Below, in pieces: positions 46,416 through 55,188 of a DNA stretch of 64,000 bases; position 1 is the stretch's first letter; each line of letters opens with the position of its first letter. The DNA lies in assembly GCF_900142575.1 (NCBI RefSeq), contig NZ_FRBI01000001.1, positions 373,014 through 437,013 of the forward strand. The letters run 5' to 3'. The notes under the pieces were generated by a model. That model was not told where the DNA came from. It searched no databases and saw nothing but the letters and a program-made list of their open reading frames with translations. Origin of the DNA: Actinacidiphila paucisporea (GTDB lineage Bacteria; Actinomycetota; Actinomycetes; Streptomycetales; Streptomycetaceae). The position numbers were made by a program, and so were the translations under genes.

Positions 46416-48593
46416 CTAGCTGGTGAAATAGCCGGCTGCGTCGGCGATGAAGTGGGCTGTGCCGGCGCTGTGGTTGAAGAAGAGGATCTTTCGGTCGATC
46501 AGGCGGGTGGTGACGAGGTTGGGGATCGTCTGCCCCGCCTTCCAGTTGATGTTGGAGGCTGTCGGCAGGGTGGTGCCGTGCGGGTAGACGGACACGAAGC
46601 CGCCGGTCCTGGGCTGGGTGACGGTGACGTTCAGGACCGTGCCGGTGGCGTTGGCGGGGACGGCCGTTCCGGCGGCGAGGTCGAGTTCCCGGGTCCCCAT
46701 GGCCGGGACGGCGCCGGTGGTACGGGTGTCCATCAGGCGGGTGGGAGCGATCGGGTGGAAGTACGCTCCCGACGGGTGTGTCGCGTAGTAGCCGGAGATG
46801 TCCGCGACGAGGTGAACGGTGCCGGAACTGTTGTTGTAGAAGGCGACCTTGCCGTCAGCGCCCACGGGCACGACCACGTGGTTGGCGATCGTCGTTCCGG
46901 CGGTCCAGTTGAGGCTCGATGCGATCGGCCGGTCGTCGCCGTCGGGGTAGACGGTGAGCACGCCCGAGGCGGTCGGCGCGGTTGCCGTGACGTTCAGCAC
47001 CACGGCGTCCACCACGGCGCCCCCGCCGATTCCGCTGACGGGGTAGCCGTCGTTCTCGGGCAGTCCCGCACGCCCGTCGACCTGGAGGTGGACGGTGCCG
47101 TGCGCGGGTACGGCCGTGGTGGTCGCCACGCCGTTCGCGGCGCGGGTGTCGAGCAGCCGGGCCGGGCTGACCGGGTTGAACGTCGCGCCGAAGGTGTCAC
47201 CGGTGTAGTACCCGGTGACGTCGGCGATCAGGTGCACCGTGCCGCCGCTGTTGTCGTACAGGTCGAGCTTGCCGCCCGCGCCCAGCGGGACGACGACCTG
47301 GTTCGGGATCGTCTGGCCGGGCGCCCAGTTCAGGTTGGAGGCGGTGGGGCGCGGCTTGCCGTCCGGGTAGACGGTGAGGACGCCGGAGGCCGTGGGCTGG
47401 GTGGCCGTCACGTTGAGGACGACGGCGGTCGCCCCGGCCGGGATGGGCTTGCCGGCGGGCAGCGTCAGGCGCAGCGTGCCGCCGTGCGCCACCGGCGTCC
47501 GGGTGGCCACGCCGATCGCGTTGCGGGTGTCCAGCACGCGGGTCGGGGTGGTGGCGTGGAAGGTCGCCCCGGGATGCGCGCCGGCGCATGCGGGCGCCCC
47601 TGACACGTTGCTGGTGGAGAGCGGCTGCTGCTCCCAGAAGTAGTCGGTCTCCCCGGAGCCGGGGTAGTAGCCGAAGCCGATGCTCGCGTCGCCGGTGGCC
47701 TTGAAGCCGCCGCCAAGGGTGATCCGGGCGGTCAGGGTGCGGTCGTACGCCGTGCCTTTGGCCCACCCCAGGTCGACGGTGTACGCGTTGACGCCGGCCA
47801 CTCCGAGGCCGACCTGGTGCCATGTGCCGGTTGCGGAGTCGAGCACGTCGAGTTCCGCGTCGCAGGTGCTCGGGCCTTGATCGCGCCCCACGCCCTGCCC
47901 CTGCCACAGGAAGAAACTGGCCGTCCCCAGGTGCCAGTCCGCCTGGTTGGCGGTGGTCATGTGGACGGTGAACTGCCGGGCCCGCCCGTCCGCGGGAATC
48001 GCGGTCGGAAGGTCCTGGAGGGTCGTGGTCAGCCCCAGTGGAGCGACGTTCACGCCGGCTTGGGCGATCCAGGCGCCGGGCTGGCCGTCCGGCGACCGCT
48101 GCGGCGTCAGGAACGCGCTGAAACCCGTTTCGAACGGCTCGGTCTTCGTCCCGGTCGCCAGCCGCCGGGCACGCAGCTGGTAGACGGTGTCGGCGTGCGG
48201 GGCGAGATCGAGCGCGGCGCCGGTGACGTCGATGGACGCCAGGTACTGCGGGTCGTTCGCCCACGACGACATCTGCGACCACTGGACCTGCGGGTCCGTC
48301 CACGCCCCGCCCGTACCGGTCCGGACCTGGAACTGGAGCTGCTGCTCGTCGCTGCTCGAGAAAGCGTTGAAGACCAGGTGGTCCTTGCTGTCGGCGACGC
48401 CGTTCGGGTTCTTGGCGTGGAGCGTCCACACCCCCCAGTCACCGCCGACCTCCAGGCCCTGCGGGCCGTCGATGGTGACGTACTTGCCGTAGTCCTCGAT
48501 CGGTACGTCCGCGGACGCCGTGCCGGCCGTGCCCAGCAGCAGCGTGGCGGCGAGCACCGACGCAGCCGCCAGGGCCGCCTTCAGGCGGTTCAT
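46416..48593 (-). CDS. Large secreted protein with three C-terminal LDTR repeats
   Basis: The 725-residue protein has a signal peptide (LAATLLLGTAGTASADV), a N-terminal domain of about 290 residues rich in aromatic and Asp/Thr residues (no family recognised), and three repeats of about 110-125 residues beginning near 350, 475 and 600. Each contains PTRVLDTR or PTRLMDTR, VVLNVTATQPTASGVLTVYP, NWAPGQTIPN and TVHLIADVTGYY. This module is common in exported actinomycete proteins. I chose ATG 48593, which has GGGAG at suitable spacing; ATG 48599 is too close. A surface or adhesive role is inference. Confidence 0.83.
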   Translation of the reverse strand: MNRLKAALAAASVLAATLLLGTAGTASADVPIEDYGKYVTIDGPQGLEVGGDWGVWTLHAKNPNGVADSKDHLVFNAFSSSDEQQLQFQVRTGTGGAWTDPQVQWSQMSSWANDPQYLASIDVTGAALDLAPHADTVYQLRARRLATGTKTEPFETGFSAFLTPQRSPDGQPGAWIAQAGVNVAPLGLTTTLQDLPTAIPADGRARQFTVHMTTANQADWHLGTASFFLWQGQGVGRDQGPSTCDAELDVLDSATGTWHQVGLGVAGVNAYTVDLGWAKGTAYDRTLTARITLGGGFKATGDASIGFGYYPGSGETDYFWEQQPLSTSNVSGAPACAGAHPGATFHATTPTRVLDTRNAIGVATRTPVAHGGTLRLTLPAGKPIPAGATAVVLNVTATQPTASGVLTVYPDGKPRPTASNLNWAPGQTIPNQVVVPLGAGGKLDLYDNSGGTVHLIADVTGYYTGDTFGATFNPVSPARLLDTRAANGVATTTAVPAHGTVHLQVDGRAGLPENDGYPVSGIGGGAVVDAVVLNVTATAPTASGVLTVYPDGDDRPIASSLNWTAGTTIANHVVVPVGADGKVAFYNNSSGTVHLVADISGYYATHPSGAYFHPIAPTRLMDTRTTGAVPAMGTRELDLAAGTAVPANATGTVLNVTVTQPRTGGFVSVYPHGTTLPTASNINWKAGQTIPNLVTTRLIDRKILFFNHSAGTAHFIADAAGYFTS

Positions 48594-49017
48594 CCCCATA
48601 CTCCCCCCTCATGAACAATCTTCGAACACCGAAAAGACGTTCGGAACGGCACACCCTAGCCCGACCCGCGGACACGGCCTCCGTGGCGCCGGGGCGGCGT
48701 CAGCTCGGTGCATCCACCGGTTCGGACCGTGACGACTGACGACCTTCTCGGACGTGCCGCACCGCTCGCCGCGCACTGGGGGCCCGCGGACCTCGTACGG
48801 GCGTGGCGGCCCTGACAGCCGGGCGGCCCTGACGGACGCGGAGTCCGGGATCTGCCGCGGCGTGGGTAATCTGGGGGAGCCCCCCGCGCGGGAGCACCGT
48901 CGGCGATGCGCTCTGAGCAGGTCGGACTTCCCTGGCCGGTGCGGAACTGGAGTGCCCCGGGCGATGTCTAGGTCCGTGTGGGGTAGGAGGGCACGCATAC
49001 AGGGGTAGGGGAGCACC
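48594..49017 (+). promoter_or_regulatory. Divergent region with SigE-type promoter for the L,D-transpeptidase
   Basis: The 424-base gap holds no supported gene. GGAACT at 48943-48948 and GTCTA at 48966-48970, separated by 17 bases, match the known Streptomyces SigE (envelope-stress ECF sigma) promoter pattern of GGAAC and a GTC-containing -10. The start of transcription would be about 40 bases before GTG 49018, leaving room for the GGGGTAGGGGAG ribosome binding site. A short duplicated GGCGGCCCTGAC occurs near 48803-48835. Confidence 0.5.
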
Positions 49018-50028
49018 GTGATACGAGCGAACAAGATCATCAGTGTGGCCGCGCTGGTGGCAGCGATAGCGGCGGGTGTGTCCGGCTGCGGTGGCAAGTC
49101 GTCCTCCGCCGGGTCCGGATCGGCTGCCGGTCCTGCCGGGACGAAGGCCGGCTCCGGTCCCGCGTCGACGCCGTCGCCGAAGAGTTCCACGACGCCTCAG
49201 CGGCCGAAGATGCTGCTCGACACCATCCAACCCCAGAGCGGTACGACCGTGGGCGTGGCGATGCCGATCTCCGTCACCTTCAGCAAGGCGGTGGCCGTCT
49301 CGGCCCGCGCGGACATCGAGAAGCACTTGAAACTGACCACCTCGACCCCGGTGACCGGGGCCTGGCACTGGTTCGGTTCCCAGCGGGTGGACTTCCGCCC
49401 CAAGGCGTACTGGCCCTCCGGGACGAAGGTGAGCCTCGACGCGGAACTCACCGGGGTGGGCGACGGGCACGGACGCTACGGGATCCGCTCCTACCTGCAC
49501 TCCTTCACCGTCGGCTCGGACGACGAGGTGCACGTCTACGCGGACCAGCACCTGATGAAGGTGTATCGCGACGGCACGGTGACCAAGACTTTCCCGATCG
49601 ACGCCGGCAGCCCGAAGTTCCCCTCGTGGACCGGGACGATGGCCGTCATAGGCAAGTCCCGTGAAGTGCTCATGGACTCGTGCAGCGTCCACATCGCCTG
49701 CAGCAAGAGCGATCCGAACTATTACCACGGCAAGTACCCGTTCGCCGTGGAACTCACGACCTCCGGCACGTACGTGCACTACTCCGACGGCGACCCGCAG
49801 CCGGGCCACAGCGTCGGCTCGCACGGTTGCGTCCACCTGTCGATGGCCAACGCCAAGTGGTTCTACGCCTTCGCCCGCCAGGGAGACCCCGTCACCATCA
49901 CCGGCTCCGCCAGCCCCGCCGCCGCAGCGGACAACGGGTACGCCGACTACGACGTGACCAACTGGAGCAGCTGGATCTCCCCTGACGCCAGCGGACTCGG
50001 CCAGCTCACCACCCCGACGACCACCTGA
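49018..50028 (+). CDS. L,D-transpeptidase lipoprotein (Ig and YkuD domains)
   Basis: The 336-residue protein has a lipoprotein signal with lipobox VSGC near residue 22, a Ser/Pro/Thr linker, an Ig-like domain (TVGVAMPISVTFSKAV to HSFTVG), and a YkuD catalytic domain with the His of TYVHYSD and the SHGCVHLS active site. It cross-links peptidoglycan through 3-3 bonds at the membrane's outer face. The GTG start is supported by GGGGAG. A SigE-like promoter lies upstream, consistent with envelope-stress control seen for similar genes. Confidence 0.92.
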   Translation: MIRANKIISVAALVAAIAAGVSGCGGKSSSAGSGSAAGPAGTKAGSGPASTPSPKSSTTPQRPKMLLDTIQPQSGTTVGVAMPISVTFSKAVAVSARADIEKHLKLTTSTPVTGAWHWFGSQRVDFRPKAYWPSGTKVSLDAELTGVGDGHGRYGIRSYLHSFTVGSDDEVHVYADQHLMKVYRDGTVTKTFPIDAGSPKFPSWTGTMAVIGKSREVLMDSCSVHIACSKSDPNYYHGKYPFAVELTTSGTYVHYSDGDPQPGHSVGSHGCVHLSMANAKWFYAFARQGDPVTITGSASPAAAADNGYADYDVTNWSSWISPDASGLGQLTTPTTT

Positions 50029-50149
50029 GGGCCCCGTCCGCTCCAGCCGAGCCACCAGGGCATGTCGCCCACGCGGCGAAGCGCCGTCCCGGGCGGCGGG
50101 CGCCTCCGAAGCTCGACCGGGGTCTGCTCCGTACGGACCGGGTGGTCAC

Positions 50150-50731
50150 TCAGCCGCGGTCGGGCGGAGCGAGCTTCTGCAGGTCGAGGTTGATGTCGAA
50201 GGGCACCGGGCGGTGGAGGGAGTCCCTGAAGATGCCAACGGGCACGTAGGTGGCGGTCGGCTCGTCGAGCTCATAGACGTGGACGACGGGCGCTCCGCCC
50301 TCGTCCTCGATGCGCCAGTAGTGCGGGATGCCGGCCTCCCCGTATTTGTGGAGCTTCACCGTGCGGTCCCGGTGGGCGGACTCGGGAGAGACCACCTCGA
50401 CGGCGAGTCGTACCTCATCCGGTGCGAACCAGGTGCGGTCACCGTCGAAGTCGGCTGTCGTCACCAGCAGATCCGGCTCGGGCCGATTGCGTTGATCGAG
50501 TTTGATGGTCATCTCCCGCCCGACTCTTACGCCGGCCGGCGCCTGCTCCATGAGAGCCACGGTGAGCATCGTGACGAGATGGCCGTGCCACCACCGCTGT
50601 GGGGACATCATGAATACGAGGGCCCCGTCGATCAGCTCGGTGTGGCGCGGCGCTTCCGGGAGGCGGTCCAGGTCGTCCGCGAACCAGCCTTCCGCGCGGG
50701 GCGGGCGCATCCAGTCGGGCAGTGCGGTCAT
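50150..50731 (-). CDS. Uma2 family PD-(D/E)xK nuclease-fold protein
   Basis: The 193-residue protein matches Uma2/DUF820: ELIDGALVFMMSPQRWWHGHLV, then NRPEPDLLV, VRLAVEVVSPESAHRD and TVKLHKYGEAGIPHYWRIE, which hold the Asp, Glu and Lys of a nuclease fold. Such proteins are very common in actinomycetes and their role is not known. It is convergent with the L,D-transpeptidase. Confidence 0.9.
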   Translation of the reverse strand: MTALPDWMRPPRAEGWFADDLDRLPEAPRHTELIDGALVFMMSPQRWWHGHLVTMLTVALMEQAPAGVRVGREMTIKLDQRNRPEPDLLVTTADFDGDRTWFAPDEVRLAVEVVSPESAHRDRTVKLHKYGEAGIPHYWRIEDEGGAPVVHVYELDEPTATYVPVGIFRDSLHRPVPFDINLDLQKLAPPDRG

Positions 50732-50876
50732 GGCTCAACCGTAGCGACTCGGGGAAGTCCGGGCCACGAGATGGCTGACGACGGAGGCACCCTCTGTCCC
50801 CGCCGGTCGGGTACGTGGCCGGCGACGATGGCGCCCTGTTCGATGCCGGCCGGGACCGCGAAGGTTGCCTCACCTA

Positions 50877-50890
50877 TCGACAGGTGTCAA
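50877..50890. promoter_or_regulatory. arsR: Operator-like inverted repeat before arsR
   Basis: TCGACA-GG-TGTCAA is an inverted repeat with one mismatch per 6-base arm, ten bases before ATG 50900. ArsR-type repressors bind similar dyads over their own promoters. Confidence 0.45.
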
Positions 50891-50899
50891 CATAGAAGC

Positions 50900-51265
50900 A
50901 TGTCGAATTCACGGACGGTCGAGCTGCCGGTCCTCCGGGACGAACCGGCGGTGCCGTGCTGTCCGCCGATCACCGCGGGTGAGCTGTCGGTGGCCGACGC
51001 GGAGAAGATGGCCGGCATGTTCAAGGCCCTGTCGGACCCGGTGCGGCTGCGGCTGTTCTCGAAGATCGCCTCGCACCCGGGCGGCGAGGCGTGCGTGTGC
51101 GACATCCAGGACGTCGGCGTGTCCCAGCCGACCGTCTCCCACCACCTGAAGAAGCTCCGCGAGGCCGGTCTGCTGACCTCCGAACGGCGCGGCACCTGGG
51201 TCTACTACACGGTGGCGCCCTCGGTGGTCGCCGGGATGTCGGCCATGCTCGACGTACGTCAGTAG
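50900..51265 (+). CDS. arsR: ArsR family metalloregulator
   Basis: The 121-residue winged-helix repressor has ALSDPVRLRLFSKIASHPGGEACVCDIQDV with the classic CVCD arsenite-sensing cysteines, and recognition helix SQPTVSHHLKKLREAGLLTSER. Extra N-terminal Cys residues (VPCCPP) could add ligands. It faces away from the ACR3 pump gene, which has its own second ArsR, so the two may share control of the cluster. Confidence 0.92.
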   Translation: MSNSRTVELPVLRDEPAVPCCPPITAGELSVADAEKMAGMFKALSDPVRLRLFSKIASHPGGEACVCDIQDVGVSQPTVSHHLKKLREAGLLTSERRGTWVYYTVAPSVVAGMSAMLDVRQ

Positions 51266-51326
51266 CCGTCCGGGGGGGCCTGCCGGTCGATCCGACCGGC
51301 AGGTCCCTGCCGCGTCGGCTGCCGCG

Positions 51327-52463
51327 CTACGCCCGCCCCGGGTCCGCCTGCCCGACGGGGAACCGCCTGCGCCAGGCGAGGGCGACGTGGACCAGGCCGA
51401 TGAGGACCGGCACCTCGATGAGGGGGCCGACGACGCCGGACAGGGCCTGGCCTGAGGTGACGCCGAAGGTCGCGATGGCGACCGCGATGGCCAGCTCGAA
51501 GTTGTTGCCGGCCGCGGTGAAGGCCAGCGTGGCGGTGCGCTCGTAAGGCAGACCGAGGCTCTTGCCGAGGGCGAACGTGCCGAAGAACATGAGCGCGAAG
51601 TACGCGAGCAGCGGCAGGGCGATACGGGCGACGTCGCCGGGCTGGCGGGTGATCGTCCTCCCCTGGAGGGCGAAGAGGACGACGATCGTGAACAGCAGCC
51701 CGTACAGCGCCCACGGGCCGATCCTCGGCAGGAACCCGGCCTCGTACGCCTCCCGGCCCATCGTCCGCTCGCCGACGCGGCGGGTCAGGAAGCCGGCCAG
51801 CAGCGGCACGCCGAGGAAGACGGCGACGTTGAGAGCGATCTTCCACACCGGCACGTCCAGGCCCTGTCCGTCGCCCAGGCCCAGCCACCGGGGCAGGCCG
51901 TCGAGGTAGAGCCAGCCCAGCAGGCTGAAGGCGAGGACCTGGAAGACGGAGTTCAGCGCCACCAGTACGGCGGCGGCCTCGCGGTCGCCGCAGGCGAGGT
52001 CGTTCCAAATGATGACCATGGCGATGCAGCGGGCCAGGCCGACGATGATCAGGCCGGTGCGGTAGGCGGGCAGGTCCGGCAGGAAGACCCACGCCAGGGT
52101 GAACATCACCGCGGGCCCCACGAGCCAGTTGACGACCAGGGACGAGACCATCAGCCTGCGGTCGCCGGTGACGCGGTCCAGGTGGTCGTAGCGGACCTTG
52201 GCCAGCACCGGATACATCATCACCAGCAGTCCGACGGCGATCGGCAACGAGACCCCGCCGATCTCGACCTTCGCCAGGGCGCTGTTCAGCCCGGGGATCA
52301 CCCGGCCCAGACCGATGCCGGCGCCCATGGCGACGAGGATCCAGACGGCCAGGTAGCGGTCCAGGGTGGAGAGCCGTCCCACCACGGAGCCGTCAGCGGC
52401 GGGCGCGGCGGAAGCGGCGGCGGCAGGCGCGGTGGCGGCGGTGGCCGGTTCGGCGGAGGTCAC
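51327..52463 (-). CDS. acr3: ACR3 family arsenite efflux permease
   Basis: The 378-residue protein has ten predicted membrane helices. The stretch GLARCIAMVIIWNDLACGD carries the conserved Cys that binds As(III) in ACR3. It exports arsenite by proton motive force. The start is GTG 52463, overlapping the stop of the second arsR (GTGA), so the two are translationally coupled. Confidence 0.93.
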   Translation of the reverse strand: MTSAEPATAATAPAAAASAAPAADGSVVGRLSTLDRYLAVWILVAMGAGIGLGRVIPGLNSALAKVEIGGVSLPIAVGLLVMMYPVLAKVRYDHLDRVTGDRRLMVSSLVVNWLVGPAVMFTLAWVFLPDLPAYRTGLIIVGLARCIAMVIIWNDLACGDREAAAVLVALNSVFQVLAFSLLGWLYLDGLPRWLGLGDGQGLDVPVWKIALNVAVFLGVPLLAGFLTRRVGERTMGREAYEAGFLPRIGPWALYGLLFTIVVLFALQGRTITRQPGDVARIALPLLAYFALMFFGTFALGKSLGLPYERTATLAFTAAGNNFELAIAVAIATFGVTSGQALSGVVGPLIEVPVLIGLVHVALAWRRRFPVGQADPGRA

Positions 52464-52768
52464 GGGCAGGACCTCTTGTTCTGCCCGGCGGCGACCGCGG
52501 AGGCGGCGAGCTCGGCGAACTGCTCCGACAGGCCGGCCAGGACCTCGGCCTTGAGCCTGTAGTAGGTGAACCGGCCGCAGGGCTCGGTCTCCACCAGGCC
52601 GGCTTCCCGCAGCACCTTCATGTGGTTGGACAGGTTGGTCTGCTTGGCCCCGGTCTCCTCGACCAGGTGCGTCGTGCACAGCGTCTCGCGGGCCAGGAGG
52701 GTCACGATCCGCAGCCGGAGCGGATCGCCCAGCACCCGGATCACATCAGCATCGACTGAAGTCAGCAT
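52460..52768 (-). CDS. ArsR family metalloregulator (second copy)
   Basis: The 102-residue winged-helix protein has VLGDPLRLRIVTLLARETLCTTHLVEETGAKQTNLSNHMKVLREAGLVE. Cys residues lie at LCTT and EPCGRF, plus one at the SCP end, a layout unlike the other ArsR here, so its metal site may differ. It is coupled to acr3. The ATG at 52768 lies inside a TCAGC-N4-GCTGA palindrome (52762-52775), suggesting autorepression. Confidence 0.9.
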   Translation of the reverse strand: MLTSVDADVIRVLGDPLRLRIVTLLARETLCTTHLVEETGAKQTNLSNHMKVLREAGLVETEPCGRFTYYRLKAEVLAGLSEQFAELAASAVAAGQNKRSCP

Positions 52769-52858
52769 GCGCTGATATTGTCACATCATTGTCCACTGAT
52801 ACCAGTGACCGCCGGTGCCGCTGCCGGTTGGCGCCGCCCCCGAGACGAGAGAGCCCTC

Positions 52859-53275
52859 ATGCCCGAGACCCCCGGCGGCAAGCCGTCCGTCCTGTTCGTC
52901 TGCGTCCACAACGCCGGCCGCTCGCAGATGGCCGCCGCCTGGCTGACCCACCTGGCCGGCGACCGCGTCGAGGTCCGCTCGGCCGGCTCAGCCCCCGGCG
53001 ATGCCGTCAACCCCGCCGCTGTCGAGGCCATGAAGGAGGTCGGCGTCGACATCTCCGCCGAGACCCCCAAGGTCCTCACCGTCGAGGCCGTCCAGGCCTC
53101 CGACGTCTGCATCACCATGGGCTGCGGCGACGCCTGCCCGGTCTTCCCCGGCAAGCGGTACCTCGACTGGAAGCTCGACGACCCCGCCGGGCAGGGCGTC
53201 GAGGCGGTACGGCCGATCCGTGACGAGATCAAGGTGCTCGTCGAGGGCCTGATCGCCGAGATCGCCCCGCGGTGA
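52859..53275 (+). CDS. arsC: Arsenate reductase of the low-molecular-weight phosphatase type
   Basis: The 138-residue enzyme has the phosphatase loop VCVHNAGRSQMAA (Cys-x5-Arg) and later ITMGCGDACPVFPGKRYLDW with the extra Cys residues used in arsenate reduction. It converts arsenate to arsenite, which ACR3 exports. Actinomycete relatives use mycothiol or thioredoxin; which one applies is not visible. It is divergent from the second arsR. Confidence 0.93.
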   Translation: MPETPGGKPSVLFVCVHNAGRSQMAAAWLTHLAGDRVEVRSAGSAPGDAVNPAAVEAMKEVGVDISAETPKVLTVEAVQASDVCITMGCGDACPVFPGKRYLDWKLDDPAGQGVEAVRPIRDEIKVLVEGLIAEIAPR

Positions 53276-53426
53276 GCCGTCCGGGTGACGTGGCCGGCTG
53301 AAGCGTGGCCGCCGGGCGAGCCGGTCCGCCGTGCGCGGGGTTTGGTGCTTTCGTCTGGGCGGTGGAACGCGACGGCCGGGGCCTGCCGTCCGGACCTCCG
53401 TCGTGCGAGGGTCGAGGAGGACCGTG

Positions 53427-54266
53427 GTGGCTGGAAAGGCCAAGGAAGATCGGGCACCGCTGGGCGTGCAGCTCCTCCGGGGGCAGAAAGCCCTGGTGAC
53501 GGGGGCGAGTTCCGGTATCGGAAAGGCGACCGCCATCGCCCTGGGCCGGGCCGGGGCCGACGTCGTGGTCAACTACGTGTCCGGTGCCGACCAGGCAGCG
53601 CAAGTCGTGGAGCGGATCGAGGCGTTCGGGGTCAGCGCCTACGCCCACGAGGCCGACGTGTCCGACGAGGACCAGGTCGTGGCGATGGTGGCCCGCGCCG
53701 TCCGGGAGTTCGGCACCCTCGACATCATGGTGGCCAACGCGGGCCTCCAACGGGACGCCGCGGTCACCGACATGTCCCTCGCCCAGTGGCAGAAGGTCAT
53801 CGACGTCAACCTCACCGGGCAGTTCCTGTGCGCGCGCGAGGCCGCCAAGGAGTTCCTGCGCCGCGGTGTCGTCCCCGAGGTGTCCCGGGCCGCCGGGAAG
53901 ATCATCTGCATGAGCTCGGTCCACCAGGTCATCCCCTGGGCGGGCCACGTCAACTACGCCTCCTCCAAGGGCGGTGTGGGCATGCTGATGCAGACCCTCG
54001 CCCAGGAGCTGGCACCGCACCGCGTCCGGGTGAACGCGATCGCCCCCGGCGCGATCCGCACCCCCATCAACAGGGCCGCCTGGGAGACCCCGCAGGCCGA
54101 GGCGGACCTGCTCAAGCTGATCCCGTACGGCCGCGTGGGCGACCCGGAGGACATCGCCGACGCCGTGGTCGCGATGGCCTCCGACCTTTTCGACTACGTC
54201 GTCGGCACCACCCTCTACGTCGACGGCGGCATGACGCTCTTCCCCGGGTTCGCCACCGGCGGCTGA
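53427..54266 (+). CDS. Short-chain dehydrogenase/reductase (glucose 1-dehydrogenase-like)
   Basis: The 279-residue enzyme has the cofactor motif ALVTGASSGIGKATAI, the NAG stretch in MVANAGLQRDAA, and the catalytic region ICMSSVHQVIPWAGHVNYASSKGG (Ser, Tyr, Lys). The C-terminus GTTLYVDGGMTLFPGF is typical. The start is GTG 53427 with GAGGAGG upstream. It begins a run of plus-strand genes with the antiporter remnant and ClC channel and may share their transcript. Confidence 0.9.
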   Translation: MAGKAKEDRAPLGVQLLRGQKALVTGASSGIGKATAIALGRAGADVVVNYVSGADQAAQVVERIEAFGVSAYAHEADVSDEDQVVAMVARAVREFGTLDIMVANAGLQRDAAVTDMSLAQWQKVIDVNLTGQFLCAREAAKEFLRRGVVPEVSRAAGKIICMSSVHQVIPWAGHVNYASSKGGVGMLMQTLAQELAPHRVRVNAIAPGAIRTPINRAAWETPQAEADLLKLIPYGRVGDPEDIADAVVAMASDLFDYVVGTTLYVDGGMTLFPGFATGG

Positions 54267-54300
54267 AGGCCGACCGCCTGTTGCGCGCGAAGGGTGCACC

Positions 54301-55188
54301 GTGACCACAGACCAGGTGTTGATCGGCACGGGCCTGCTCGTCGTCCTCGCCGTCGGGTCGCAGCTCCTGGCCGGCCGGCTGCGGATCCCGGCTCTCATCG
54401 TCCTGCTTCCCGTCGGCTTCGCCGCGGGCGCCCTGATCGGCGACGTCGACCCGCAGCGGCTGCTCGGCGCGGCCTTCTCCCCGCTGGTGTCGCTCGCCGT
54501 CGCGGTGATCCTCTACGACGCGGGCCTCGGCCTGGACCTGGGGAGGCTGAAAGGCCACAACCGCCGGGTCGTCACCCGGCTGCTGGGAGTCGTACGCCGG
54601 TCCCGCTCGCGCCCGCTGCTGGTCGGCGGCGCTCCCTGGGCCGTCGCTCTCGGCTCGGCGCTGAAATCCACCGGCATGGAGGTCCTGATGTGGGCCGGGC
54701 ACGAACAGGAGCGCCACCGCATCCGGCAGGCGGGAATCGAGCTGGCCGCCGGCGAGATGCCGGCCACGGCGACCGGCGGCGGCGCCGAGCTGGAAGGCAC
54801 CACGGGGGTGTACCTCCTCACCGACGAGGACGACTTCAACGCCCTGGCGACGGCGATCCTGCGCGGCGGCGTGGAGGGACCGGTCCACCGGGTCGGTGCG
54901 GCCGCCGGCAGCCACGGCGTGGTGGCGCCGTACATCGGCGGCGAGATCCTTTTCGGCACCCGGCTGACGGGCCCCGACCTCGCCCGCAGGCACCGGGACG
55001 GCGGCACCGTGGTGGCACGTAGCGCCGACCGCCCGATCCCCCCCGACAGCGACCTGCTGTTCGTCGTCCGCAGCGGTGACCGCCTCGTACCGGTCACCGA
55101 GGGCAGCACGCCCGCGCCCGAACCGGGAGACACCTTGGTCCTGCTCGTTCCGGCCCAGGACGGCCGGCCCTCCAGGAGGGTCGGGTGA
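54301..55188 (+). CDS. Internally deleted cation/proton antiporter with TrkA-like C-terminus
   Basis: The 295-residue frame starts like a Na+/H+ (CPA1) antiporter, with about three helices (IGTGLLVVLAVGSQLLAG, RIPALIVLLPVGFAAGALIGD, FSPLVSLAVAVILYDAGLGLDLG). At about residue 97 it jumps directly into the regulatory part: PLLVGGAPWAVALGSALKSTGMEVLMWAGHEQER, which resembles a TrkA-N/RCK nucleotide domain, and a later RCK_C-like segment. Full-length relatives have some 600 residues with ten or more helices. The missing core implies loss of transport. It ends in GTGA overlap with the ClC gene. Confidence 0.75.
   Translation: MTTDQVLIGTGLLVVLAVGSQLLAGRLRIPALIVLLPVGFAAGALIGDVDPQRLLGAAFSPLVSLAVAVILYDAGLGLDLGRLKGHNRRVVTRLLGVVRRSRSRPLLVGGAPWAVALGSALKSTGMEVLMWAGHEQERHRIRQAGIELAAGEMPATATGGGAELEGTTGVYLLTDEDDFNALATAILRGGVEGPVHRVGAAAGSHGVVAPYIGGEILFGTRLTGPDLARRHRDGGTVVARSADRPIPPDSDLLFVVRSGDRLVPVTEGSTPAPEPGDTLVLLVPAQDGRPSRRVG

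Noticed and set aside
46329..47603. 424-codon frame antisense to the secreted repeat protein
   Set aside because: It only mirrors the repeats of the true gene and has Gly/Val/Arg bias.
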